Source of the DNA: Aquimarina sp042434915
Lineage (GTDB): Bacteria > Bacteroidota > Bacteroidia > Flavobacteriales > Flavobacteriaceae
NCBI RefSeq assembly: GCF_042434915.1
Contig: NZ_CP170198.1
Span: forward strand, 1,178,001-1,242,000
Direction of reading: 5' to 3'
DNA length: 64,000 bases
The translations under genes and the position numbers were made by a program. This document shows positions 1 through 9,112 of the stretch, in pieces. Position 1 is the first letter of the stretch, and every line of letters starts with the position of its first letter. Under the pieces are notes generated by a model that did no database searches, was not told the DNA's origin, and saw nothing but the letters and a program-made list of their open reading frames with translations.

Positions 1-1
1 T

Positions 2-817
2 TCAAGCAAAGGAAGAGTGATAAGTGCTTCTTTTAAAGCAGCAAAAAACTTTAAAAATAATTTATATGCAAGCGTTGCCTATAGTTATTTGGACTCTAAA
101 GATGTGAACTCGATTGAAGCAGAAATTACTGGAGATGCCTTTGCGTTTAATCCAGCCTTGGGTAACGTAAACAATGATGTGTTGGCTAATTCTAAATATG
201 GAGATCGTCATCGTATTATTGCGGTAGCTTCTAAAAAATGGAGCTATGGTGATGGTAAATATGCAACAACTATTTCGGGATTTGCTGAGTTTGCTGAAGG
301 TGGTCGTTTTAATTATACTTATGCAGGTGATATAAATAAGGATGCTACCCCGACTTTTTTAGCCTCTACAGTTAATGATCTAATCTATATTCCTACTGCA
401 TCTGAAGTTCAACAAATGAACTTTAGTGGTCCTGGACAAGCAGCAGCTTTTGAACAATACATTAGACAAGATGAGTATTTAAGTGATAATCGTGGTGAGT
501 ATGCAGAGCGTTATGCTGCGTTAGCTCCGTGGAGAAACAAAATCGATTTTAAGTTTTTACAAGATTTCAATATCAACCTAGGAGAACGTACCAATACAAT
601 TCAATTGAGCGTAGATATTCTTAATGTAGGTAATATGATCAACTCTGATTGGGGATTAGTACAACAGCCTAACAATGTCCAAATTTTGGGAGTTACTGTA
701 GATGAAGCTAATCAACCAACTTATACTTTTGATCCTAACTTAACTGAAACTTTTGGATATGATGCTTCGCTACAATCTAGATGGCAAGCGCAAGTAGGAT
801 TAAGATATATTTTCTAA
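2..817 (+). CDS. TonB-dependent receptor, Oar-like (C-terminal part only)
   Basis: The reading frame is open to the left window edge, so only the last about 271 residues are visible. They look like alternating amphipathic beta-strands of an outer-membrane barrel. A stretch such as NTIQLSVDILNVGNMINSDW is typical of the end of CarboxypepD_reg/Oar-type TonB-dependent receptors, and the protein ends in a terminal aromatic strand (QVGLRYIF) as expected for Bam-dependent barrels. Role inferred: TonB-energised uptake across the outer membrane, substrate unknown. A strong terminator follows at once. The plug domain and N-terminus lie outside the window, so the subfamily cannot be fixed. Confidence 0.85.
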   Translation, partial: SSKGRVISASFKAAKNFKNNLYASVAYSYLDSKDVNSIEAEITGDAFAFNPALGNVNNDVLANSKYGDRHRIIAVASKKWSYGDGKYATTISGFAEFAEGGRFNYTYAGDINKDATPTFLASTVNDLIYIPTASEVQQMNFSGPGQAAAFEQYIRQDEYLSDNRGEYAERYAALAPWRNKIDFKFLQDFNINLGERTNTIQLSVDILNVGNMINSDWGLVQQPNNVQILGVTVDEANQPTYTFDPNLTETFGYDASLQSRWQAQVGLRYIF

Positions 818-841
818 AAACATTTAACTAAAGTGTGGATT

Positions 842-876
842 AAAATCCGTTCCCAATACTTTGGGAACGGATTTTT
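842..876 (+). terminator. Rho-independent terminator after the TonB-dependent receptor
   Basis: AAAATCCGTTCCC pairs with GGGAACGGATTTT around a 7-9 nt loop and runs into T residues. The stem lies between the receptor stop and the next start. This argues against the long GTG-start reading of the following gene, which would begin at 833 inside the hairpin. Confidence 0.85.
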
Positions 877-901
877 AACTGAAATGAGTAAAAGTAGTAT
901 C

Positions 902-1387
902 ATGAAGTATACAAGATTAACAAAAGAACAATTAGAAGAATTACATCCAGAATTTATAAATTTTCTGGCTACACAATCTATTACTGCAGAGGAGTGGAAA
1001 GAAATTAAAACAAACCGTCCTGAAGTTGCTGAAGAAGAGATTGATGTTTTTAGTGATTTGGTATGGGAAGGGGTGTTGGAAAAAGCAACGTTCTTAGAAC
1101 ATTTTTCAAAAGATCAAATACATCTTTTTAAATTGTTACCTAATGAAATGCGATTAATTGCTATAAAAGTTGAAAATAACACTATAGACATAACTACACA
1201 AGAAGGCTATGATTGGCTTCGACAAAATTTATTAGATGACAGTGTACTGTTTTATAATGCAACTAAGTCCTATAGCGAAGATAAAAACTTGGATAAATTT
1301 AAGATCATTCAGCAAGGTGCATCTATAACAAAAGGTGATTTGTATCGCTATTTCGAAAAAATAATGGATCATAAAAATAATGACTAA
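902..1387 (+). CDS. DUF6495 family protein
   Basis: A 161-residue soluble acidic protein. The N-terminus MKYTRLTKEQLEELHPEF and the internal phrases FLATQSIT, EEIDVFSDLVWEGVL and TQEGYDWLRQNLLDD match my memory of the flavobacterial DUF6495 family, whose members start with MKY. I therefore chose the ATG at 902, although in-frame starts exist at 833 and 884. The 833 start is inside the preceding terminator. No signal peptide or membrane segment is seen. Function is unknown. It is followed by a short hairpin (1384-1400) and then the symporter gene, so it is probably monocistronic. Confidence 0.8.
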   Translation: MKYTRLTKEQLEELHPEFINFLATQSITAEEWKEIKTNRPEVAEEEIDVFSDLVWEGVLEKATFLEHFSKDQIHLFKLLPNEMRLIAIKVENNTIDITTQEGYDWLRQNLLDDSVLFYNATKSYSEDKNLDKFKIIQQGASITKGDLYRYFEKIMDHKNND

Positions 1388-1479
1388 GCAAAGTGCTTAG
1401 TAGATAATTAGGGATAATTACCATTTTAGACTATAAATTTATATCTTCGGCAAAACCGAAAATTAAGTAAGATCGCACT

Positions 1480-2784
1480 ATGAAAAAATTGGCACTGCAT
1501 TGGCAAATATTAATTGGAATGGTAGCAGGAGTAATCTCTGCAATAATTTTATCAAAATTTAGTTGGGGAGCAGATTTTATTGGTGATTGGATAAAACCTT
1601 TTGGAACCATATTTATAAATGCACTCAAACTTATAGCTGTACCGTTAATTTTAGCTTCCTTAATTAAAGGGGTTTCCGATTTAAAAGATATTTCTAAACT
1701 TTCCAAGATGGGTGGAAGAACGATCGGAACCTATATCATAACAACCATTATAGCGGTTAGTATAGGATTATTGGTCGTTAATGTTGTAAAACCAGGAAGT
1801 GCTATTACCGAAGAAACAAGAACAGAACTAATAGAAAGTTATAAAGGTGACGCAGATAGCAAGATTGCAGATGCTCAAAAACAAAAAAACGCAGGACCTT
1901 TACAAGCGTTAGTAGATCTGGTACCTAGTAACATTTTTAATGCAGCAGGAGATAATCGTAATATGTTACAAGTTATTTTCTTTGCCATATTTTTTGGTAT
2001 TGGACTAATTTTAATTCCCGAAGAACGTTCAAAACCCGTAAAAGCATTTTTTGATGGATTTAATGAAGTGATTCTTAAGCTAATTGATTTAATAATGTTG
2101 GTTGCACCCTACGGTGTATTTGCGTTGCTGGCTGCCTTGGTTGTTGAATCACCAAGTACCGACCTTTTTGCTGCGCTAGCCATGTATGCGTTTTGTGTTG
2201 TTTTAGGCCTTCTTATCATGATTGGTGTATATATTTTGATTGTTTGGATATTTACAAAGCGTTCTCCTTTATTCTTTATTAATGGTATTTCGCCTGCTCA
2301 ACTCTTGGCGTTTTCTACAAGTTCAAGTGCGGCGACTTTACCAGTAACCATGGAGCGAGTAGAGGAACACTTAGGTGTAGAGAAAGAAGTGACCAGTTTT
2401 GTATTGCCTATTGGAGCTACTATTAATATGGACGGAACAAGTTTGTACCAAGCAGTAGCGGCAGTTTTTATTGCACAGGCTTTTGGTATGGATCTAAGTT
2501 TAGGTGCACAATTAGGAATAATAGCGACAGCAACGCTGGCTTCTATTGGATCTGCAGCGGTTCCTGGAGCTGGTATGGTAATGCTTGTTATTGTATTGGC
2601 TCAAGCAGGTATTCCTGAAGCTGGGTTAGCTTTAATCTTTGCAGTCGATAGACCTTTGGATATGTGTAGAACTACAGTAAACGTCACAGGAGATGCTGCA
2701 GTTTCTATGATCGTAGCAAAAAGTGTTGATAAATTAGGGCATCCTAAAGTGAAAAACTGGGACGATACTTACAAACGTGATTAG
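1480..2784 (+). CDS. dicarboxylate/amino acid:cation symporter (DAACS family)
   Basis: 434 residues with about eight hydrophobic segments. It shows the re-entrant HP1 loop STSSSAATLPVT (about residue 278-290), the NMDGTS cation/substrate motif (about 315-320) and the HP2/TM8 signature DRPLDMCRTTVNVTGD near the C-terminus. These are the GltPh/GltP hallmarks, so it should import glutamate/aspartate or C4-dicarboxylates with Na+ or H+ across the inner membrane. Substrate specificity cannot be read with confidence. The ATG at 1480 is preceded by a TATCTTCG sequence (1442-1449) resembling the Bacteroidota -7 element. It stands alone between DUF6495 and a small membrane protein. Confidence 0.92.
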   Translation: MKKLALHWQILIGMVAGVISAIILSKFSWGADFIGDWIKPFGTIFINALKLIAVPLILASLIKGVSDLKDISKLSKMGGRTIGTYIITTIIAVSIGLLVVNVVKPGSAITEETRTELIESYKGDADSKIADAQKQKNAGPLQALVDLVPSNIFNAAGDNRNMLQVIFFAIFFGIGLILIPEERSKPVKAFFDGFNEVILKLIDLIMLVAPYGVFALLAALVVESPSTDLFAALAMYAFCVVLGLLIMIGVYILIVWIFTKRSPLFFINGISPAQLLAFSTSSSAATLPVTMERVEEHLGVEKEVTSFVLPIGATINMDGTSLYQAVAAVFIAQAFGMDLSLGAQLGIIATATLASIGSAAVPGAGMVMLVIVLAQAGIPEAGLALIFAVDRPLDMCRTTVNVTGDAAVSMIVAKSVDKLGHPKVKNWDDTYKRD

Positions 2785-2873
2785 TTATAATTTTATGTCT
2801 TATAGAATATGAAGATGCTGTAAGATTTCCGAAAATGACATTACTATAGTTTTGAGGAATAATCCTTCATTAA

Positions 2874-2891
2874 AAGGGGCTTTTACCCCTT
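2874..2891 (+). terminator. possible terminator hairpin after the symporter
   Basis: AAGGGG-CTTTTA-CCCCTT forms a 6-bp GC-rich stem in the 168-bp gap after the symporter. There is no T-run, so it could be a structural or Rho-type signal. Confidence 0.3.
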
Positions 2892-2952
2892 ACACAGTTG
2901 TAATATTGATAATATATTTGAATAACACAAATCAAAAATCAATATAAGGCGT

Positions 2953-3135
2953 ATGAAACGATTATTGCTACCAATCGCTTTACTATCATTTGCAGTTATT
3001 TGCTTAAGTATAGTACACTTAAATAATATTAGAAAATTAGATAAGGAATCTAACGAGCTAAGAGAGAAACAATTTCAACTTGATCAAGATCTCTTTATAG
3101 AATCAGAGAGTGAGGAGGAGACTAATGCCAAATGA
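2953..3135 (+). CDS. small single-pass membrane protein, hypothetical
   Basis: 60 residues: a basic start (MKRLLLPIAL), one hydrophobic helix (about 4-24), then a strongly charged, coiled-coil-like tail ending in an acidic Glu-rich stretch. This suggests a type II anchored protein with its tail in the periplasm, or an inner-membrane small protein. I do not recognise a family. It ends 16 bp before the convergent DCC-family gene. It could be a chance open frame, but the clean TM-plus-helix composition and ATG start favour a real gene. Confidence 0.55.
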   Translation: MKRLLLPIALLSFAVICLSIVHLNNIRKLDKESNELREKQFQLDQDLFIESESEEETNAK

Positions 3136-3151
3136 AGAGTTAATGATTCGC

Positions 3152-3577
3152 TTATGCCTGATCAATAAATAAACTTTTTAATTCTGGAGTAGGGATCTGG
3201 CAATTATCTTTTTTGCCAAACCAGCGATATCTATTTTTTGCAACGATATCGTATATCCAATCTCTAAATTGTTTTGGAAATATCAAAAATATCGATAATA
3301 CTGAATAGATACCACTTAGATGTTTTGCAATTTCTAAAGCTGCGGTGGATTTATGATAATAAGCGATATTAGGTTCCACTAATATAATAGAATCTAATTT
3401 GGAAGTATCCAAATTTCTTTCTTTTAGAAATTCTTGTCCTATTTTACTTTGCAATGAAGCATATCTAAAAACCTTTTTTTTGTCATGAGCAATTACAAAG
3501 TTTATAGCGCTGTTGCAGAGATTACAAACACCATCAAATAGAATCAATTTGGTTCCAGCAGGTATAGCTATATTCAT
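3152..3577 (-). CDS. DCC-family thiol-disulfide oxidoreductase (DUF393)
   Basis: 141 residues with the family signature FDGVCNLC at residues 14-21, which gives the CxxC redox pair C18/C21 in a thioredoxin-like position. ASLQSKIGQEFL and a terminal hydrophobic segment (IYSVLSIFLIFPKQFRDWIYD) with the WFGKKD end are typical of the family. Predicted thiol oxidoreductase, partner unknown. It lies 34 bp downstream of the flavodoxin-like gene on the same strand, so the two are probably co-transcribed. Confidence 0.85.
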   Translation of the reverse strand: MNIAIPAGTKLILFDGVCNLCNSAINFVIAHDKKKVFRYASLQSKIGQEFLKERNLDTSKLDSIILVEPNIAYYHKSTAALEIAKHLSGIYSVLSIFLIFPKQFRDWIYDIVAKNRYRWFGKKDNCQIPTPELKSLFIDQA

Positions 3578-3610
3578 AGTTTAGTATCTAGCTTATTGTA
3601 TTTTTAATAA

Positions 3611-4321
3611 TTAGCGATATTCAGGATTTTCAAAATTCCATCGCGTGCCATCATCCCATGCTGTACGCGAATTTCCATATTTCGGGTAGCCATCGGCGGT
3701 TTTTAATAATTTTGCCAAGTGCATTAAATTATAAGACATAAAGGTAGTGTTTCGGTTCGTAAATTCGTTGTTTTTTGCTCCCGATTCCTTATCCAAATAA
3801 CTAGGACCTGGACCTACTTCACCTATCCAACCACTATCTGCTTGTGGTGGGATACTATATCCTATGTGTTGTAAAGAATACAAAATGCCCATAGCACAAT
3901 GTTTAACACCATCTTCATTTCCAGTAATTATACAGCCTCCAACCTTCCCATAGTAAATATATTGACCTTTACTATTTTTTTGCCCACTCATGCCATACAA
4001 ACGTTCAATAATTTTTGTACAAACAGAAGAGCGTTCACCCAACCATATTGGAGTACCTAATAGTAAGATATCGGCTGCCATTACTTTTTCAAATAATTGA
4101 GGCCAAGCATCAACCTCCGCACCCTCCTTGGTCATATCTGGTAATACCCCATAAGGGATATCGTAGTCAACAGCGCGTATAGTCTCTACATTTACACCTT
4201 CTTTTTCCAATATAGTTTTTGATACATCTAGTAAACCTTGCGTATGGCTTTGTCTAGGGGATTTTTTGAGTGTACAGTTGATATACAAGGCTCTTAGTTC
4301 AGAAAAATCTATAGGCTCCAT
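3611..4321 (-). CDS. flavodoxin family protein / NAD(P)H-dependent FMN reductase-like
   Basis: 236 residues with a flavodoxin-like fold. LRALYINCTLKKSPRQSHTQ (about 9-28) corresponds to the phosphate-binding loop of the NADPH-dependent FMN reductase clan. ILLLGTPIWLGERSSVCT (about 95-112) is the second FMN-contact loop and GGCIITGNEDG the third strand. Likely an FMN-binding oxidoreductase acting in the cytoplasm, electron acceptor unknown. It sits upstream of the DCC thiol oxidoreductase in the same orientation, which suggests a small redox operon. Confidence 0.85.
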   Translation of the reverse strand: MEPIDFSELRALYINCTLKKSPRQSHTQGLLDVSKTILEKEGVNVETIRAVDYDIPYGVLPDMTKEGAEVDAWPQLFEKVMAADILLLGTPIWLGERSSVCTKIIERLYGMSGQKNSKGQYIYYGKVGGCIITGNEDGVKHCAMGILYSLQHIGYSIPPQADSGWIGEVGPGPSYLDKESGAKNNEFTNRNTTFMSYNLMHLAKLLKTADGYPKYGNSRTAWDDGTRWNFENPEYR

Positions 4322-4394
4322 AATTCTTTTTTTAAAGTTATGAAAATTTATAGGTATGTATAAGAGGATCTTTAATTTTAGTTAATTCTTAACG

Positions 4395-5210
4395 TTACTG
4401 TAGAATCACTGAATTTATTACTTCTTGGGTTGAAATTTGTAAGTTTTTAGGCAATACATTATCCTTAGGTAAAACTGCTAGATATCTATCATTGTTTGAG
4501 TCATAGACTTGCTTAAAGATCGGTTCGGTTAAATGTAGTATATCGCAAATTTCTTTGATTAAATCAAAATGATAATACAAGTCAATGCTTCCTAAATGAA
4601 AAATTCCTTTTTTATTTCTATTAATTATATAATGAATTTGTTGTGTTAATTTTGATATAGAGGTAGCATTCAAAATAACATTAGGAAAAATTTCTATAGG
4701 TGCGCGTAGGCTATGTAAAGTTTTTATTTCTTGAATTCTTGGAGTATTAGCTCCAAATACCATAGGTACGCGTGCAATTACATATTTATGGGCTGGGAGT
4801 CGCATCAATGCGTTTTCTATCTTTATTTTAAATCGCCCATAGACGCTATCACTTAGCGTTTTATCATATTCATAAGAAGGGTAGTTACTAAATGCGTCAA
4901 ATACGTTGGCACTCGAAAAAAAGATTAATTTACTTGGATGGGTTTTTATCCAATTAATAATGCGTTGATGTGCATCTAACTGAGTGTTAAAATTACCTCT
5001 TGTAGTCGATACAATATACGTTGGTTGTAAATTGTCTAGAAGAATTGTTATATCTTCTAATTCCATATCATATTGAAAAAATTTAGTATTTTTTTCTAAT
5101 ATAGCATTATCCGTTCGATACGTTGCATAGGTATCAAAATAGGAATTAAGCTCTTTGTAGAGGGCATTTCCAATAAATCCACTACCTCCTATAATTAAAA
5201 TCTTTTTCAA
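4395..5210 (-). CDS. NAD-dependent epimerase/dehydratase-like SDR (RmlD-like)
   Basis: 271 residues. The Rossmann glycine motif GGSGFIG is at residues 8-14. SANVFDAF (about 100-107) and the active-site YxxxK (Y124-K128, YGRFK) place it in the extended SDR group that includes dTDP-4-dehydrorhamnose reductases and sugar-nucleotide epimerases. The downstream part binds the substrate, which cannot be assigned. It is somewhat shorter than typical epimerases (about 300-330). No sugar-biosynthesis genes adjoin it. Confidence 0.8.
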   Translation of the reverse strand: MKKILIIGGSGFIGNALYKELNSYFDTYATYRTDNAILEKNTKFFQYDMELEDITILLDNLQPTYIVSTTRGNFNTQLDAHQRIINWIKTHPSKLIFFSSANVFDAFSNYPSYEYDKTLSDSVYGRFKIKIENALMRLPAHKYVIARVPMVFGANTPRIQEIKTLHSLRAPIEIFPNVILNATSISKLTQQIHYIINRNKKGIFHLGSIDLYYHFDLIKEICDILHLTEPIFKQVYDSNNDRYLAVLPKDNVLPKNLQISTQEVINSVILQ

Positions 5211-5229
5211 ATACGCTGTAGTTTAAAAT

Positions 5230-5272
5230 AATTAAGTTTCAGAATTGACATAATGACAACGCTGAAACTTAA
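5230..5272 (-). terminator. terminator downstream of gcvT
   Basis: An 11-bp inverted repeat TTAAGTTTCAG/CTGAAACTTAA (5232-5242 and 5262-5272) lies between the gcvT stop and the SDR start. On the minus strand it is followed by an AT-rich tract. Confidence 0.55.
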
Positions 5273-5298
5273 CAATATTATAAAAATAACCAAACTAT

Positions 5299-6381
5299 TT
5301 AACCTTTATAAAAAGGTAATTTAGTTACAGTAGCCGGAATAGCTTTTTTCCGAATTTGAATAAAAATTTTGCTATCGGGTTTAGCAAATGCTACAGGAAC
5401 ATAACCTAGGCCAATACCAACTCCAAGTGAAGGAGACATGGTTCCAGAGGTTACTACACCAATTTTTTCACCTGATTCATTTACAATCTCATAGTCATGA
5501 CGCGGAATTCCTTTTTGATCTAATGTAAAACCGACAAGTTTACGCGATGGACCTTCTTCTTTTTCTTTTGCAATAGCTTCAGAATTGATAAAGTCTTTAT
5601 TAAATTTCGTGATCCAGCCTAAACCTGCTTCGATAGGCGAGGTAGTATCATTAATATCATTACCATATAAGCAATATCCCATCTCTAAACGCAGAGTATC
5701 ACGTGCAGCCAATCCTATCGGTTTGATGCCAAAAGATGCACCAGCGTCTAGTACCTTGTGCCATACTTGTTCTACTTCAGAATTTTTGCAATAAATCTCA
5801 AAGCCACCACTACCTGTATATCCTGTCGCCGAAATAATTACATTAGGAATACCTGCAAATTCAGCTACTTCAAAGGTGTAAAACTTCATCGCCAAAAGAT
5901 CGATCGAGGTAAGACTTTGCATTGCTTTTGCTGCTTTAGGCCCTTGAATAGCTAACAGAGAATACTCATCAGACAAATCTCTAATTTCTGCATTCATGGT
6001 GTTATGCTTAGTAATCCAATCCCAGTCCTTTTGAATATTTGAGGCATTTACAACCAATAAAAATTTTTCATCCTCTAATCTATATACGATTAAGTCATCT
6101 ATAATCCCTCCAGATTCATTTGGAAAGCAACTATATTGTGCTTTGCCATTAACAAGTTTTGAAGCATCATTGGTTGTAACTTTTTGAATTAATGCTAATG
6201 CATTGGGTCCACTTATCAAAAATTCACCCATATGGGAAACATCGAATACTCCTACGCTTGTTCTTACGGTCTCATGCTCTACAGTTACTCCCTCGTATGA
6301 AACGGGCATATTGTATCCCGCAAAGGGAACTATTTTTGCACCTAGTGCTTGATGAATGGCTGTTAAGGCAGTATTTTTCAT
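5299..6381 (-). CDS. gcvT: glycine cleavage system aminomethyltransferase (T protein)
   Basis: 360 residues, the usual T-protein length. It catalyses tetrahydrofolate-dependent release of ammonia and transfer of the C1 unit from the aminomethyl-lipoyl H protein to form 5,10-methylene-THF. Family marks are PFAGYNMPVSYEG at the N-terminus, GVFDVSHMGEF, TGYTGSGGFEIYC, PIGLAARDTLRLEMGYCLYG and EAGLGWITKFNKDF. H, P and L proteins are not in the window. It is divergent from the AsmA-like gene across 163 bp; no glycine riboswitch was seen there. Confidence 0.96.
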   Translation of the reverse strand: MKNTALTAIHQALGAKIVPFAGYNMPVSYEGVTVEHETVRTSVGVFDVSHMGEFLISGPNALALIQKVTTNDASKLVNGKAQYSCFPNESGGIIDDLIVYRLEDEKFLLVVNASNIQKDWDWITKHNTMNAEIRDLSDEYSLLAIQGPKAAKAMQSLTSIDLLAMKFYTFEVAEFAGIPNVIISATGYTGSGGFEIYCKNSEVEQVWHKVLDAGASFGIKPIGLAARDTLRLEMGYCLYGNDINDTTSPIEAGLGWITKFNKDFINSEAIAKEKEEGPSRKLVGFTLDQKGIPRHDYEIVNESGEKIGVVTSGTMSPSLGVGIGLGYVPVAFAKPDSKIFIQIRKKAIPATVTKLPFYKG

Positions 6382-6544
6382 TTGGTCATCGTTTAAATCA
6401 AATTGATGCCGAAAGTAAAAAACTTTACTATCCTTTGCAATCCTTTTATGCCTTATAATGTTATACTCTTCATAAATACTACTACCATTTTATGGTGTTT
6501 ATACTATATTCGATCCTTAGAAATTTTTATATCTATCTAGTTTT

Positions 6545-8065
6545 ATGAAAAGTAACTTTAAAAAACCAGTCTCTATAGTAGTTTATAGTGTAGCATTTCT
6601 GTTAATTACGTATTTTTTGATAGGAGTTTTTATAGAATATAAAATCGAGAATACATTGAATGGGATGCGTAGTGAAGGAATTCAAATTAATTATAAAGCT
6701 CTACATATCGAACCATTATTTGGAAATATCTCTTTTAATAACCTAGAATTTGTGGATCAAAAACAGTTAAAATGTACTATTGAGCATCTATACATTAAAG
6801 ATGTTAGTTTCTGGAAATTGATAAAAAATAAAGAAGTATTTATTAAAGAGGTTACTATCGAGAATAGTAAACTACATATTGAGGCCACAAAAAAGCAAAA
6901 AAATACAGCCAAAAAGGATAAAAAAGAGTCATTTACTTTGAATATCAATAAATTAGATATAGTAAATTCGTATATTGTACTAGAGCAAGATTCCTTACAA
7001 AAAGAATCAAATACTAGTATTGATATATCAAAAATGTCAATTTTTCGATTTGCTACAAACGCTTCGTTGCTATCCCAATCAATACCGTTTACGTATAATA
7101 GTTATAAGGGGGAAATTAGAAATTTTAAAACCACGATAGATCCCTACCATCAATTGATCATGCATTCTTTTGATTTTAATGAAAAAAATTGGCTTGTACA
7201 AGAACTACGAATTATACCATTATTCTCCAAAGAGGTGTTTATAAATACTATCAAATATGAACGAGATTACATGCGATTAAACAAGTGTAGTATCACAATA
7301 CATGCACCAAAAATTGAAGAAATTAGAAACAAAATAATCTTTAGTAGTGCATTGATAGCACTTGATAAAATTGATTTTGATATTTACCGAGATAAAAAAC
7401 TTCCAGATGATATGTCGGTTAAACCAATGTATAGCGAACTTTTACGTAAATTGAATATACTTATAGCAGTTGACTCTATTAGTATTAAAGCAGATCAAAT
7501 AAGTTATGCCGAACTTTTGGAGAATACAACTCAACCAGGTAAAATATCATTTAATGATTTAAGAATAGGTGTAAGTGAGATCAATACATTAAAAACCGCT
7601 GTTCAAAATACTGTAGAGATACATATTGAAAGTAAGTTTATGAATCAAGCACCAGTTACTATCGATTGGGCATTTGACATTAATAGTCTGTCGGATTCTT
7701 TCAACATACGTGGGGCAGTTAAAAATGTGGAGGCTTCATCAATGAATGCTTTTATAAAGCCCACTTTAAATATAGAAGCAAATGGTCGTTTGGACGCTTT
7801 ATACTTCGATTTTAGTGGTAATAAAGACGCAGCACTAGGCAGTACCGCAATGTCATATAATACATTTGACGTAAATATTCTAAAAGAGGATGGGCAACAT
7901 AAGAAATCTGTTCTTACTTTGTTATCAAATCTAATTATCGATCGTAAAGAGGATAAAGGCATTGTTAACCAGAAAGATATAAATGTAGTACGGGATAAAA
8001 CAAAATCCTTTTGGAATTATTTCTGGATTTGTATCAAAAATGGACTAATTCAAACCGTCCTATAA
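6545..8065 (+). CDS. AsmA-like membrane-anchored hypothetical protein
   Basis: 506 residues. One N-terminal transmembrane segment (about 10-32) is followed by a long beta-rich periplasmic-type part. The early pattern of repeated short strands (LHIEPLFGNISFNNLEFVD; VTIENSKLHIEATKK) resembles AsmA/DUF748-type proteins, members of the RBG/bridge-like lipid-transfer group. I infer an envelope role such as lipid transport or envelope homeostasis; no specific activity can be shown. The C-terminal end carries a short hydrophobic stretch (FWNYFWICIKNGLIQTVL). It is upstream of menA in the same direction, 72 bp away, and may share or precede its transcript. Confidence 0.6.
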   Translation: MKSNFKKPVSIVVYSVAFLLITYFLIGVFIEYKIENTLNGMRSEGIQINYKALHIEPLFGNISFNNLEFVDQKQLKCTIEHLYIKDVSFWKLIKNKEVFIKEVTIENSKLHIEATKKQKNTAKKDKKESFTLNINKLDIVNSYIVLEQDSLQKESNTSIDISKMSIFRFATNASLLSQSIPFTYNSYKGEIRNFKTTIDPYHQLIMHSFDFNEKNWLVQELRIIPLFSKEVFINTIKYERDYMRLNKCSITIHAPKIEEIRNKIIFSSALIALDKIDFDIYRDKKLPDDMSVKPMYSELLRKLNILIAVDSISIKADQISYAELLENTTQPGKISFNDLRIGVSEINTLKTAVQNTVEIHIESKFMNQAPVTIDWAFDINSLSDSFNIRGAVKNVEASSMNAFIKPTLNIEANGRLDALYFDFSGNKDAALGSTAMSYNTFDVNILKEDGQHKKSVLTLLSNLIIDRKEDKGIVNQKDINVVRDKTKSFWNYFWICIKNGLIQTVL

Positions 8066-8137
8066 TTATGAGTTACTAGTGTTAAAAAGGATGTTTTTAA
8101 AATAAATACTGTTACTTTGACTTTAAAAAATAGAAAC

Positions 8138-9091
8138 ATGATTAAATTAAAAGCATGGATTTCTGCAGCTAGATTACGAACGTTGCCCTTATCTATTTCA
8201 GGAATTATTGTTGGCGCTTCACTTTTCAATGAAAATTATTTAAATTCTATATCATATACAGGAGCTACTATTGAAAATGAAATCCCGCATTTTTTTACTA
8301 CTGTCATTTTCTGGTTAGCAATTGGTACAACACTCGGATTGCAAATATTATCGAATTTTGCTAATGACTATGGGGATGGTGTCAAGGGAACAGATAATGA
8401 AGATAGGGTAGGACCTTTACGTGCTATACAAAGTGGTATTTTGTCTACAGCAGAAATGAAAATTGGTATTATTTGTACCTCTTTAATCACATTGGCGCTG
8501 GCCTTGTTGCTTATTTATACGGCCTTTGGAAAAGAGAATTTTTTATACTCTATAATATTTTTCCTTTTAGGTCTCTTAGCAATAACAGCAGCTATAAAAT
8601 ATACAGTGGGTAATGTTGCCTACGGATATAGAGGCTTAGGAGATGTCTTTGTCTTTATTTTTTTTGGATTAGTAAGCGTTGTTGGTACTTTTTTCTTATT
8701 CTCAAAGGCAATATCCATTGAAGTTTTTTTACCAGCTATTGCAATAGGATTGTTAAGTACAGCGGTCCTTAATTTAAATAATATGCGAGATTATTTTGGA
8801 GATAAAAAAGCAGGAAAGAATACATTTGTAGTAAAAGTAGGGCTTTCTAATGCAAAAAAATATCATTATTTATTAATTCTTGTTGCTTTATTAAGTTTAA
8901 CCCTCCATTTCTTTTTGACAATCACTAATAGTCGTGAAGCTTTATTTTTTTTAGCTTTCATTCCCTTATTAGTTCATATTTTTAAAGTGTATAAAATTGA
9001 AAATACAATGATATTAGATCCAGAATTAAAAAAAGTAGCTTTGTCTACATTTTTTGTGGCAATACTATTTTCTTTAGGACAAATTTTATAA
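8138..9091 (+). CDS. menA: 1,4-dihydroxy-2-naphthoate prenyltransferase
   Basis: 317 residues, a UbiA-superfamily integral membrane enzyme with about eight or nine TM helices. It joins DHNA to a polyprenyl diphosphate to give demethylmenaquinone. The first Asp-rich motif NDYGDGVKGTD is at about residues 76-86, followed by NEDRVGPLRAIQSG. YRGLGDVFVFIFFG and NNMRDYFGDKKAGK form the second Mg-diphosphate site. I prefer the ATG at 8138 (MIKLKAWISAARLRTLP) over an in-frame TTG at 8117. It is the first gene of a run with UPF0173, menC, CPBP and menE, and menaquinone is the main respiratory quinone of flavobacteria. Confidence 0.95.
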   Translation: MIKLKAWISAARLRTLPLSISGIIVGASLFNENYLNSISYTGATIENEIPHFFTTVIFWLAIGTTLGLQILSNFANDYGDGVKGTDNEDRVGPLRAIQSGILSTAEMKIGIICTSLITLALALLLIYTAFGKENFLYSIIFFLLGLLAITAAIKYTVGNVAYGYRGLGDVFVFIFFGLVSVVGTFFLFSKAISIEVFLPAIAIGLLSTAVLNLNNMRDYFGDKKAGKNTFVVKVGLSNAKKYHYLLILVALLSLTLHFFLTITNSREALFFLAFIPLLVHIFKVYKIENTMILDPELKKVALSTFFVAILFSLGQIL

Positions 9092-9112
9092 TTTTCAAAT
9101 AAAAAAAAACTT

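Noticed and set aside
833..901. Longer GTG start for the DUF6495 gene
   Set aside because: The start lies within the terminator hairpin of the upstream receptor gene.
6382..6544. Glycine riboswitch in front of gcvT
   Set aside because: No tandem glycine-aptamer core was seen in the short divergent region.
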